From Oscillatoria nigro-viridis PCC 7112 (lineage in GTDB: Bacteria; Cyanobacteriota; Cyanobacteriia; Cyanobacteriales; Microcoleaceae), in NCBI RefSeq assembly GCF_000317475.1, contig NC_019729.1:5036501-5100500 (forward strand): DNA of 64,000 nucleotides, written 5' to 3'. Under the pieces are notes generated by a model that had not been told where the DNA came from, searched no databases, and saw only the letters and a list, made by a program, of their open reading frames with translations. The translations under genes were made by a program, and so were the position numbers. Positions 28,586-36,543 of the stretch are shown here, piece after piece. Position 1 is the stretch's first letter; each line of letters starts with the position of its first letter.

Positions 28586-29307
28586 AATTACTAATGTGGA
28601 AACGACACCCGCAACCATCGGAGATGTCGAAATGACTCAGGTGATTCATCAAGCTTTGCAGGGTAAACACCGATTGCCACAAGAACATATCGTCGATACT
28701 GCTTATGTTGACGCCCAACACTTGCTCACCAGCGAGACTGATTTAGGTATTGAGATCCTTGGCCCTGTACCGCCTGACTCTAGTTGGCAAGAACAAGCAC
28801 AGCAAGGCTTCGATCTTTCTTGTTTTACGGTCAATTGGGAGCATCGCCATGCGAATTGTCCCCAGGGCCACATCAGCAAATCTTGGCATCAACCCTCGGA
28901 TCGCTATGACAATCGAGTCATTCAAGTGCGATGAAAGTCGGGCTGATTGTGCTGGTTGTCCTGTGCCCTCTCAATGTACTCATTCGCCCGCGTCAGCTCG
29001 TGTTCTGACTCTCAAACCTCAACCTCTTTACGAAGCTCTTGCCAAGGGTAGGGCTAGACAACATACCCTGGATTTTAAGCAGCTTTATGCCTTACGGGCT
29101 GGTGTTGAAAGTTCCCTATCTCAAGGAATTCGTGTTTTTGGTTTGCGCCGGGCTCGTTACATGGGTCTTGCCAAAACTCGTCTACAACATATTGTGACTG
29201 CTGCGGCGATGAATCTGTCGAGAATGTGGGCATTTTGGCGTAACATTCCGATTGCCTTGACCCGTGTCTCTAGTTTTTCTGCTCTTTTTACTTCTGGCTC
29301 ATCATAG
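28586..29307 (+). pseudogene. IS1182-family transposase, 3' part, frameshifted
   Basis: The C-terminal half of a DDE transposase. HRLPQEHIVDTAYVDAQHL gives a catalytic Asp and ETDLGIEILGPVPPDSSWQ follows. A frameshift near 28925 leads to the Cys cluster CAGCPVPSQCT and to FKQLYALRAGVESSLSQGIR with the catalytic Glu. Then come LRRARYMGLAKTRLQHIVTA and an Asn-Leu-x-Arg motif typical of the family. The N-terminal half is missing because copy B of the IS5-type element is inserted at 28585/28586. Confidence 0.8.
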
Positions 29308-29391
29308 TTCTTTTGCCATGATTATGGGATGTTTGGTTTCACCCTTTTTTAATTCGCCAACATTCTCTATAATTCGTTACTACACATACAA

Positions 29392-29409
29392 AGTCCGCCC
29401 GCGCGGACT
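29392..29409 (-). terminator. GC hairpin downstream of rhodanese gene
   Basis: AGTCCGC and GCGGACT pair perfectly around CCGC. In minus-strand reading the hairpin is followed by TTTG, a weak T-run. It lies 36 bases after the rhodanese stop and may be its terminator or the boundary of the IS1182 remnant. Confidence 0.4.
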
Positions 29410-29444
29410 CTGAATAAAACGATAATTAAGAACTGGATTTGATG

Positions 29445-29792
29445 TTAATAGCGGGGGACGGTTCGATCGACCACCAGTGAGTAAGCATCGATACCGCCAA
29501 CGATATTTTTAACATTGGTAAATCCTTGAGTCGCTAACCAGTGGCACATTTGAGCCGATCGCACTCCGTGATGGCACAGAACTAGGGTTTCTGTATCGCG
29601 ATCGAGTCTAGCGTCAATTTCACCCGACCATTCGGCAAACTCGCTCAGCGGAAAAGCTACAAATCCCGGCAGCGCCGCGAGTTCAATTTCGTAAGGTTCC
29701 CGCACGTCTACAAGCTGCAATTTCTCAGCATTGGTTTCTGCTAAGTGGCGACCTAATTCTTCGACTGTAATTTGAGCAAAAATTTCTGACAT
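29445..29792 (-). CDS. Rhodanese-domain protein
   Basis: A single rhodanese domain of about 115 residues with the substrate loop ETLVLCHHGVRSAQM, where the Cys is the persulfide-forming residue. CH motif blocks LQLVDVREPYEIELAALPGF and GIDAYSLVVDRTVPRY lie on either side. The family transfers sulfane sulfur or works in arsenate/phosphate chemistry; a loop of this length fits sulfurtransferases. I prefer ATG 29792 (MSEIFAQITVEEL); an in-frame ATG at 29813 adds seven residues from repeat-derived sequence. Neither has a clear ribosome site. Confidence 0.85.
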   Translation of the reverse strand: MSEIFAQITVEELGRHLAETNAEKLQLVDVREPYEIELAALPGFVAFPLSEFAEWSGEIDARLDRDTETLVLCHHGVRSAQMCHWLATQGFTNVKNIVGGIDAYSLVVDRTVPRY

Positions 29793-29813
29793 TTGATTAT
29801 AAAAAGTAGTCAT

Positions 29814-29904
29814 TAGTCATCAGTCATTAGTCAGTTAACAGTCAACAGTTAACAGTCAACAGTCAACAGTCAACAGTTAACAGTTAACAGTCAACAGTTA
29901 ACAG
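29814..29904. repeat. Short tandem repeats of AGTCAAC/AGTTAAC heptamers
   Basis: About ten heptamers of AGTCAAC or AGTTAAC follow several ATTAGTCATCAGTC units. These short tandemly repeated sequences are common between genes in filamentous cyanobacteria, and the same words occur at 31345-31375 and 46070-46120. There are no spacers, so this is not CRISPR. Confidence 0.85.
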
Positions 29905-29907
29905 TGA

Positions 29908-30537
29908 TTAATTGACGGGCGAAGGCGGTGAAATTAGCTCCGCTGGAGGCGTCGGTGCAGGACGCCCGTCCAACTGGCTCACGCTGCCCCTCGGGTCAAG
30001 ACAAGTGGCGATTAACCTGTCAGTCGGAAATTCGAGCCTGCCGCTCAAACCGACTACGCATTCAGAAAACTGTTGGGGCAATAAACTGCGGCGGCATCCA
30101 TCAAGCACTACCAGGGGATCTGCAGGTTGAGTTCGACTTTTGCCGTTAATATTCACTACGCAACTAGCCAATTCGTTGGGACGCCTCACCCGCCGACAGC
30201 TAGAGAGCGCTTCGACACCCGAAATATTGGTTTTGCGGTTGATTTGGAGGGCGCATTTAGATATGTCGCGGGGGTGGAGCGCGTCAGCACAAGCGGCTGC
30301 CGCTGCCTCTGCCCCCACTCCGGCTTCGATTAGTTCCAGGGCGCAGACGCGATAGGGATTCCTAGAGCGAGGGAATCTAATGGTGATCGCTGAGGCTGGT
30401 GAGATTGGCAGTGCTGTTGCCAACAAACCGAGTGCTGCTAGCTGCGTGCCGAGAGCCAATATCCAGCGCCCGGTAGGGTTTGAGCCTGTCGGTGCTGGCT
30501 TTGGGGAAGAAGTGCGGGAAAAATTGCGGTTGTGCAT
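29908..30537 (-). CDS. Exported protein with cysteine-bearing repeats
   Basis: A 209-residue protein with a signal peptide or anchor at about 25-50 (WILALGTQLAALGLLATALP, then ASA). The mature part is built of degenerate repeats of about 37 residues, each bounded by Cys: YRVCALELIEAGV, SKCALQINRKTNISGVEAL, ASCVVNINGKSRT and SECVVGLSGRLEFPTDRL. Between them are SSCRRV and DGCRRS elements. The tail is Pro-rich. Paired Cys in an exported protein suggest disulfides. I recognise the pattern as a cyanobacterial conserved hypothetical and can give no function. Confidence 0.75.
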   Translation of the reverse strand: MHNRNFSRTSSPKPAPTGSNPTGRWILALGTQLAALGLLATALPISPASAITIRFPRSRNPYRVCALELIEAGVGAEAAAAACADALHPRDISKCALQINRKTNISGVEALSSCRRVRRPNELASCVVNINGKSRTQPADPLVVLDGCRRSLLPQQFSECVVGLSGRLEFPTDRLIATCLDPRGSVSQLDGRPAPTPPAELISPPSPVN

Positions 30538-30653
30538 GGCAGATCGAGTAGTGAGTTTTTTTGGCTGATTGGGGCGAGCGATCGGGTTTTCCTTCAGAAT
30601 TTACCGCACATTATGGATCGCCCTGCGGTCGATCGTTTTTTTATCGATCTTTG

Positions 30654-30683
30654 TTTGAATTTTGGCCGTTACCAACATATAAT
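30654..30683 (+). promoter_or_regulatory. Putative rpsD promoter
   Basis: TATAAT at 30678-30683 is a perfect -10 box. TTTGAA at 30654-30659, 18 bases upstream, is an acceptable -35. It lies about 45 bases before the rpsD start and its GAGAGGA ribosome site. Confidence 0.55.
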
Positions 30684-30729
30684 ATAGAGTCTGCATAAAA
30701 TTGCATACAGATATTAGAGAGGAAAATAA

Positions 30730-31338
30730 ATGTCTCGATATCGAGGCCCCCGATTGAGAATCGTCCGTCGCCTGAAAGAGTTGCCGGGTCTAACCCGCAA
30801 AACCCCCAGACGAGATTATCCGCCTGGACAGCACGGTCAAAACCGCAAAAAGCTCTCTGAGTACGCGGTTCGCTTGCAAGAAAAGCAAAAACTCCGTTTC
30901 AATTACGGTGTGACGGAACGCCAACTGCTCCGTTACGTCCGCAAAGCCCGCCGTGTCACGGGCTCCACAGGTCAAGTGTTACTGCAATTTTTGGAAATGC
31001 GCTTGGACAATACTGTGTTTCGGATGGGAATGGCTCCAACCATTCCGTCCGCCAGACAATTGGTAAATCACGGTCACATAACTGTCAATGACCGTGAAGT
31101 CAATATCGCCAGCTATCAGTGCAAGCCTGGTGATGTAATTGCGGTGAAAAATAGAGAGCGCTCTCGCACAATGGTAGAAGCTAATCTCAAAGACCCAGGC
31201 TTGGCTCACTTGCCGAATCACTTGGAATTTGATAAGCAAAAACTGGTTGGCAAAGTTAACGGCGTTATCGAGCGCGAGTGGATTGCTCTTCAGATTAACG
31301 AACTGTTAGTGGTGGAATACTACTCACGGCAAGCTTAA
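30730..31338 (+). CDS. rpsD: 30S ribosomal protein S4
   Basis: A 202-residue protein: [20 protein letters not shown], then [20 protein letters not shown]. The S4 RNA-binding domain is [20 protein letters not shown] with [20 protein letters not shown]. The tail VVEYYSRQA is usual for cyanobacterial S4. The protein nucleates 16S rRNA 5'-domain folding. It stands alone, as in other cyanobacteria, with a strong promoter and ribosome site (AGAGAGGAAAATAA before ATG). Confidence 0.98.
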   Translation: MSRYRGPRLRIVRRLKELPGLTRKTPRRDYPPGQHGQNRKKLSEYAVRLQEKQKLRFNYGVTERQLLRYVRKARRVTGSTGQVLLQFLEMRLDNTVFRMGMAPTIPSARQLVNHGHITVNDREVNIASYQCKPGDVIAVKNRERSRTMVEANLKDPGLAHLPNHLEFDKQKLVGKVNGVIEREWIALQINELLVVEYYSRQA

Positions 31339-31479
31339 GTTATTAGTCATCAGTCGCTGGTCATTAGTCATCAGTTGGTTGCTAGCAGAATAATTAATAA
31401 TTGGGTAAGAACCCAGTTATTGATTAATTGCTACTGAATAATGAGGACTGAGGACTAAGAATTCATAATTTTCAACATT

Positions 31480-31509
31480 CCCACCCCCTAAAAAGGGATG
31501 GGATTTTTT
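31480..31509 (+). terminator. Rho-independent terminator after rpsD
   Basis: CCCACCCC pairs with GGGATGGG (one mismatch) around a short A-rich loop and is followed by ATTTTTT. It lies about 140 bases after the rpsD stop, past a stretch of ATTAGTCATCAGT-type repeats. Confidence 0.7.
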
Positions 31510-31603
31510 GAAGGTTTCGCTTGGGAACTTCTTTGAGTGGCCATTTGCTCGGACGACACTTGCCTGATGGCATTAAATGATGTCCCAGCCTCAAATTATT
31601 CCC

Positions 31604-32806
31604 TTAAAAAGTTTCTTCTCCGGTTGGTTCTTGGTGGACAATGCCTCGCTTTTGAAGGCGATAATTCGCTACAACAGGGTAAACAACACCGCGTATCCGA
31701 TTGATCGCACCTACTGGACGATGAACTGCTAAGCCGTTCCAGGGAGAATATCTCAGGTTTTCGTTGAAATCAGATTGTTTTTCATAATCAATAATCTGAT
31801 GCTGGACGGTGAGACGACCTACTCTCAAGAAGGGTGATTCATTTTCCTTCCAGACATTGATGCCATCGTCGATCGGCATTTTTAGGCTGGTTTGGAACTG
31901 AATGCCAAAATCCCACCAGTATTCGGCATCAGGTTTCGCCAAAGCTTGAATTAGATTGTCCCGGTAATAATTGTCTGGTTTATTCGGATCTAAACCCAAG
32001 GCTTTAGCGCGATCGACAAAGGGAATTTTAGGAATTCCCGGTCGAGATTCTTCTGGAATTATCTCGTGCGGTGGTTGGGATGAAACCGGAGTAAACCCAT
32101 ACTTAATTACAGCAGGATATTCGACAGGAACTAGACCAGGTTTAGAGGGATCGAAATCGGGATAGAGACCCAAAGCAGAGGGTGAACCGCTCCAATATTT
32201 GGCTGTTAGCAAACTCTTCGGAGTCCGGCTACCCGTAAGCGTCGAGACCGCTATAAAGTGTCTGGGATGTCGCATTAGCCACTTTTTCAATGTCTCTGGT
32301 GATTCAACCAGAGCAGAAAAAAAGCCGTAGTAGTCTTTGATGGTTTGGCTCACAAATATCTCTGAATTGTGAACAATGATGTCCTGGGTTTTTGACTCGT
32401 GGCTTTGCGCCAGTCGTTCCCCTTCCACCCCCATCACTTTCAGTGATATTGAGCGCGAATCTTTTTGGTAATCGGGGTATACTTTGGTAGCCCCGTTAGC
32501 AAATCGCAACCAAACAGGATATTCTTTGGGTTTGGCCAGCAAACCTTGCTTAAGGGAAATAGCATTGAGTTGCGAAGAAGTTAACGAAGCGCGTTTGCCC
32601 AATTCCTGTTTAATCGCTTCCTCATCAAAGTCAAAAATTTCCAGAGTTCCTTTAACGCAAGCATGAGTTTTGGCGTGAGTATCTCGCAGCGCCCGCTCCT
32701 TATTGCCGTAAAGATTATCCATCCGAAGCTTGGCTTGCTCAACCAAAAGATCGTAGTATTTGAGTTCGTCCTGTTCCGGATATTCGGTAAATAACTTTTT
32801 GTTCAT
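31604..32806 (-). CDS. Catalase-like haem protein (possible fatty-acid hydroperoxide-converting enzyme)
   Basis: A 400-residue protein of the catalase superfamily but not a classical catalase. The N-terminal ALRDTHAKTHACVKGTLEIF supplies the distal-side His. Close to the C-terminus RGVVY fits the catalase R-x3-Y motif, whose Tyr is the proximal haem ligand. The middle resembles catalase-related proteins (YPVWLRFANGATKVYPDYQK). Related catalase-like domains include coral allene oxide synthase. The gene lies downstream of a cyclooxygenase-like gene on the same strand, which suggests use of its hydroperoxide product; that is inference. ATG 32806 with GAAGG five bases upstream is preferred over GTG 32809. 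Confidence 0.82.
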   Translation of the reverse strand: MNKKLFTEYPEQDELKYYDLLVEQAKLRMDNLYGNKERALRDTHAKTHACVKGTLEIFDFDEEAIKQELGKRASLTSSQLNAISLKQGLLAKPKEYPVWLRFANGATKVYPDYQKDSRSISLKVMGVEGERLAQSHESKTQDIIVHNSEIFVSQTIKDYYGFFSALVESPETLKKWLMRHPRHFIAVSTLTGSRTPKSLLTAKYWSGSPSALGLYPDFDPSKPGLVPVEYPAVIKYGFTPVSSQPPHEIIPEESRPGIPKIPFVDRAKALGLDPNKPDNYYRDNLIQALAKPDAEYWWDFGIQFQTSLKMPIDDGINVWKENESPFLRVGRLTVQHQIIDYEKQSDFNENLRYSPWNGLAVHRPVGAINRIRGVVYPVVANYRLQKRGIVHQEPTGEETF

Positions 32807-33005
32807 CACACAACCTTCGGTTAATCGCTAAAAAAGGCTCTACACAAACCGTTGCATCTGTTAAACAGTATAAATGCTGGTGCAATTGCTTCCGAATTGC
32901 CGTAGCCGAGCGCTTGGGAAAATATCGGCTTTTTCTTCCCCATTTTTGAGGGCGCAGGTGTGTTTGCGCCGCCCACTACCTTGAGTCTTAGTTGTCAGCT
33001 ACAAC

Positions 33006-34652
33006 TTAAAGTTCGAAGGAGACTTTGTACTTGGGATCGCTTGGAGGCACATTACGATTCACTAAATCAGAGACTGTTTTGGTATTTTGGATAATTTCCC
33101 AACCAACCTCAGAAAAAGTTTCCTTATTGAAGACTTTAGGCGATAACAAAGGATTAGTTAAAGCTTGGGAGAAAGCATCAATGCCAATTATCCGTGCTAC
33201 TAAAGGCGGAATTGCTGAATTTTTCCGGACATCTTCAGCGTACAATCCGACAAATAATTCAATCTTATCAACATGACCGTACAGCTCTTTTAATTTCTGT
33301 TGAGCGTATTCGTCACCCGTAATTTGATTGAAATCAGTCACCCTGGGATAACCACACATTTCGCGGTAATCGTTATAACTTGCTAACTGCGCCTGCCGTC
33401 CGAGTTTAACAGATGCTAGTTCGGTAGCATCAATAAATGTATAGGGTGTTCCTGCGATCTTAAAATCAGGTGTGTTAAACAAACCAATTCTAGTGCCTGG
33501 TTGGGAACAAGTTTCTTCCATCAATGCACCCAACCCTTTATCGATTAACATCTGATTATTCCAGAGGGAATCGTACATGGATTGTTCTTTACCGTCATAG
33601 ATAAAGGTTTCCGGAATCGCACTATGCCAGCGATAGACAAAACTAAACTCAATCGCCATCCAATTTTCTCGATACCAACTTTCCTTGGTAAAAGCTTCAG
33701 GATCGGCAAAGAACCTAAAATTATAGGGCGTAATGTGGAAAATGTACTCTTCCATAATGATATTGAGAACAATCACCATGAGAATATTTCTCGCGGTTTG
33801 GAAGAGCCTCTCATCGTCCCATTCCGGATAGCTTTTGGACAAAACATCACAAATTCGATTATGCTCCCTGATACATAAAGTGTTGAGCATGACATAGCCA
33901 ATTTGGACGTTTGCCCGTTCAACTCCCATTGCAAATAGCTTGCTTTTCTTTTCGGGGGGTTGTCTTTTCTCATCATTAAGGGGTGCATGAAGACCTTCAA
34001 ATTGAGGATCGATAATACCCTGCTCGGGATCGGCATAATAAAAGAGTGGATACTCTTCTTCTACGCCATCTTTGCGCTTGAGTTTTTGGGTTTTAAATTT
34101 ACCGTCTTTGAAAGCTCTGAGCATATTTGTTTGTTTGCGGGTCAACCCGTAAACATTACACATATCAATCTGATGGTTGGAGGTATTTTTGAAGCGGTTT
34201 TCCTGATCGATCCGGAGAAAACTATCTGTAAACCACTGCACCCAATAGGGAAAAAGCAGAGTCGATTTTTCCGAATAAATGGTTTTTCCGTCTCTTTTTT
34301 GGAATAAGGTCTTTACTTTGTCCAGTGGTGGTAAATTTCCTTCTTTGTTAAATTCCGGATCGGGAGGTAAATGTCGCCCAGTATAAGTCTTGTCTGTCAG
34401 TGAATCCCAAGAGATATAGGTATCAGTTTTCTTGGGAATATCTGTCCCTGGAATTTTGGGATCTAAGCCCATTAAGCTATAGGGAAGCGGGCGAGTTGGA
34501 AGTTTGTAAATGATGCTATTGAGAAAAAATTTGTTTAGTTTACGTTTCAGAGGCTCGTAACTTTGAACTAAGTTCCAAATTGGTTTGAAATGAGTCAACG
34601 TATATGCTAAAGCTTTGTTGCTGAATCCATCTCTAGATGTATCTCTTGTCAT
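33006..34652 (-). CDS. Cyclooxygenase/fatty-acid dioxygenase-like haem peroxidase
   Basis: A 548-residue protein of the animal haem peroxidase superfamily, closest in motif to prostaglandin G/H synthases and bacterial or plant fatty-acid dioxygenases. Seen: HQIDMCNVYG with the distal His (H160), IREHNRICDVL (COX has LREHNRVCDLL), and EFSFVYRWHSAIPETF. That last block carries the radical-forming Tyr (Y350) and proximal haem His (H353) in the Y-x2-H spacing of COX Tyr385/His388. Further on are KIELFVGLYAED and the C-terminal LLSPKVFNKETFSEVGW. There is no signal peptide or EGF module. It should oxygenate an unsaturated fatty acid to a hydroperoxide; substrate and position are unknown. AAGGAAAAGGA precedes ATG 34652. 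Confidence 0.9.
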   Translation of the reverse strand: MTRDTSRDGFSNKALAYTLTHFKPIWNLVQSYEPLKRKLNKFFLNSIIYKLPTRPLPYSLMGLDPKIPGTDIPKKTDTYISWDSLTDKTYTGRHLPPDPEFNKEGNLPPLDKVKTLFQKRDGKTIYSEKSTLLFPYWVQWFTDSFLRIDQENRFKNTSNHQIDMCNVYGLTRKQTNMLRAFKDGKFKTQKLKRKDGVEEEYPLFYYADPEQGIIDPQFEGLHAPLNDEKRQPPEKKSKLFAMGVERANVQIGYVMLNTLCIREHNRICDVLSKSYPEWDDERLFQTARNILMVIVLNIIMEEYIFHITPYNFRFFADPEAFTKESWYRENWMAIEFSFVYRWHSAIPETFIYDGKEQSMYDSLWNNQMLIDKGLGALMEETCSQPGTRIGLFNTPDFKIAGTPYTFIDATELASVKLGRQAQLASYNDYREMCGYPRVTDFNQITGDEYAQQKLKELYGHVDKIELFVGLYAEDVRKNSAIPPLVARIIGIDAFSQALTNPLLSPKVFNKETFSEVGWEIIQNTKTVSDLVNRNVPPSDPKYKVSFEL

Positions 34653-34736
34653 GATTCCTTTTCCTTTCGATTGTTGTAGATTAGGTAGATTACAAAGTCT
34701 TCTGATGTTCGGTTCTGAGAGTTTGATAAAGTTCGA

Positions 34737-35780
34737 TCAGTTTTCTGGATTTTCAATTACTTTGGAGAGAATTTTTTGCAAATTCTTAGGCCGATAGTCT
34801 TGGCGTTTTTTCAATCGCTCGATCGCGCTTTCATGAAGATCCTCAAGGGTCTCTCCCACCTCGCGCCACTTGATTCCTGCCAATTTGAAGAACCCAGGAT
34901 TGTTTTGAAATGGAGCCTTATAATCAGGCTTGATATCCTCAATGGCTTCTGGATCGAATTCCAGCTTCAATTCAAAGTCACTGATTTGATCCAACATCCA
35001 CTTCAAGACAGCATCTGATAACCCGCGGTATTCTGGCGTACCACCGCCGATGCAGCCATGTTCGCCTGGAAACCAAACTTGACGAAGCTTCTGGTTCGGG
35101 GCATCAGGATTTTTCTTCATCAGGGTAACATCAAAGACTTCGCGAATTTCGTCGATCGCAACGGCGTGCAACGCATTCTCAATATCCTTATTTAAAGTGG
35201 TGTCGTGGAATTTGTACCTTGTTTTGATCTGTCCCTCAAACTTCTTCAAGGCGGGTACAAGAGGAATACCAAGGGCTCCAACGGTGTCGAAACAACCAAG
35301 CAAGGTAATCGGGACGCGATCGCCCTTATCTTTGCCGAATTTTTCGCGGAAACTCTTTGCTTCCGAATGCTTTGGTGAAATCTCTCGCTTACGGTAAAGC
35401 TCGTAAGCTTGTGATGCCATGGTAACGTTACGGCGGGATAGGAGACCGGAGCAATAGATCATCCCCGCTAGACTCCTGACTGTGTAAGCACCGCGACTGA
35501 ACCCGAATAGATAGATTTCGTCACCCCGATCGTAGTTGAAAGAAAGAAAACGATAGGCATCTTGGATATTTTTATCGATTCCCAGCCCAGTGACTCCGCC
35601 CACAATCTTGTTACTGTCTACTCCAATTCCCTCGTCATAAAACACGATCTGCGGAACCCCGTCACTGGCTGTCCGTTTCACGGCCTGGGCCAGCCTAACC
35701 ACATTAGTTGGGCACTGAGTATCTAGTTTGTTCCAAGTTCCATCACAGCAAACTATCAGACGTTTCCCTGGTTTCGTCAT
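34737..35780 (-). CDS. DUF2235 alpha/beta-hydrolase (phospholipase-like)
   Basis: A 347-residue protein with the DUF2235 start KRLIVCCDGTWNKLDTQCPT, in which CDGTWN is the family mark. The nucleophile elbow is LFGFSRGAYTVRSLAGMIY, where GFSRG is the G-x-S-x-G Ser. A late catalytic His is probably in GEHGCIGGGTPEYRGLSDAV. DUF2235 proteins include Tle-type phospholipases. The frame is open to 35924 but that extension is not like the family; ATG 35780 has GAGAG upstream and begins the domain. It is first in a minus-strand series with the dioxygenase (84-base gap) and catalase-like gene, so it may release the fatty-acid substrate. Confidence 0.82.
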   Translation of the reverse strand: MTKPGKRLIVCCDGTWNKLDTQCPTNVVRLAQAVKRTASDGVPQIVFYDEGIGVDSNKIVGGVTGLGIDKNIQDAYRFLSFNYDRGDEIYLFGFSRGAYTVRSLAGMIYCSGLLSRRNVTMASQAYELYRKREISPKHSEAKSFREKFGKDKGDRVPITLLGCFDTVGALGIPLVPALKKFEGQIKTRYKFHDTTLNKDIENALHAVAIDEIREVFDVTLMKKNPDAPNQKLRQVWFPGEHGCIGGGTPEYRGLSDAVLKWMLDQISDFELKLEFDPEAIEDIKPDYKAPFQNNPGFFKLAGIKWREVGETLEDLHESAIERLKKRQDYRPKNLQKILSKVIENPEN

Positions 35781-36027
35781 TTTTATATTCTCTCTTTGAA
35801 TTTGACATTGGAGAGCGAGCTGTCTTTGGTAATCGGTTACAAGAGAATTGCCAATTCCGGTGTTTCTATCGCCTGACAGCGTTCGCCGATCGTTGATTGC
35901 TGGAAATCGATATTTTGCTGGCAATCTTTAGCTTTTGCGATTGTCAGGATAGTCTCAAAACACCATCTAGTCTAGTTGGCTGTATTAAAATGTGAAATTT
36001 ATTTATATTTCTTAAACAATAAATAAC

Positions 36028-36135
36028 AGAGTGAAATAGTAGCTTTGGTTCTGGGAAAATGCTCGATTCTCTTAAAACGTAAAAAATTTAGAGAGTGAAA
36101 TAGTAGCTTTGGTTCTGGGAAAATGCTCGATTCTC
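36028..36135. repeat. 44-bp direct repeat, period 64
   Basis: AGAGTGAAATAGTAGCTTTG followed by GTTCTGGGAAAATGCTCGAT and TCTC occurs identically at 36028-36071 and 36092-36135. The identity suggests a recent duplication or a conserved binding region. Confidence 0.85.
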
Positions 36136-36259
36136 CTAACAGAAGTAGCTATCCGACGCCATAGCTAACAAACCTTTAAACACATTTACGCTCTGCCAGA
36201 TCGGTTTTTAGAACAGCTATATTTTATCGATTTGTCCGTAGGCTGCAAGATATAGCCTT

Positions 36260-36377
36260 TCTCAGAAAGATGAGGTACTCCGCGGGCTCCGTGGGCATCG
36301 GGCATGGGGCTCCGTGGGCATCGGCCTCCGTGGGCATCGGCCTCCGTGGGCATCGGGCATACCTCACTTTTTTGAGA
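36260..36377. repeat. Inverted-repeat-bounded element with 16-bp tandem core
   Basis: The ends TCTCAGAAAGATGAGGTA and TACCTCACTTTTTTGAGA are imperfect inverted repeats of 18 bp. The core is a GC-rich tandem array of CCTCCGTGGGCATCGG-type units, about four copies. Confidence 0.7.
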
Positions 36378-36543
36378 ACCGCTGTAATAATGAGCTATTT
36401 GTTGCACAAGTAGCAGGTTCGATGCTCTGTTTGAGGTGAATTTTTGTTTCAGTCACTCTCAGTTTTTCTGCGATGTGGTTGAATTGTTTAACAATCTGTA
36501 GGTTTTTCTGGTTTCTCGATCGGTAAATTTGTGTGCAAATTTT

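Larger units (their letters stand above)
35781..36543. other. Intergenic region rich in repeats
   Basis: About 760 bases with no coding signal between the DUF2235 gene and the transporter. It contains a 44-bp direct repeat (36028-36071 and 36092-36135) and a palindrome-bounded tandem repeat (36260-36377). The promoter of the lipid-oxidation cluster must lie near its left side, but no clear boxes are seen. Confidence 0.5.

Noticed and set aside
26098..29395. Shared phrase ACATACAAAGT on both sides of the insertion-sequence zone as a target duplication of a composite element
   Set aside because: The match is only about 11 bases, lies well outside the recognisable element ends, and the IS5-type copy already has its own ATGT duplication.
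29814..29904. Possible CRISPR array
   Set aside because: Repeats are contiguous heptamers without spacers; no cas genes are nearby.
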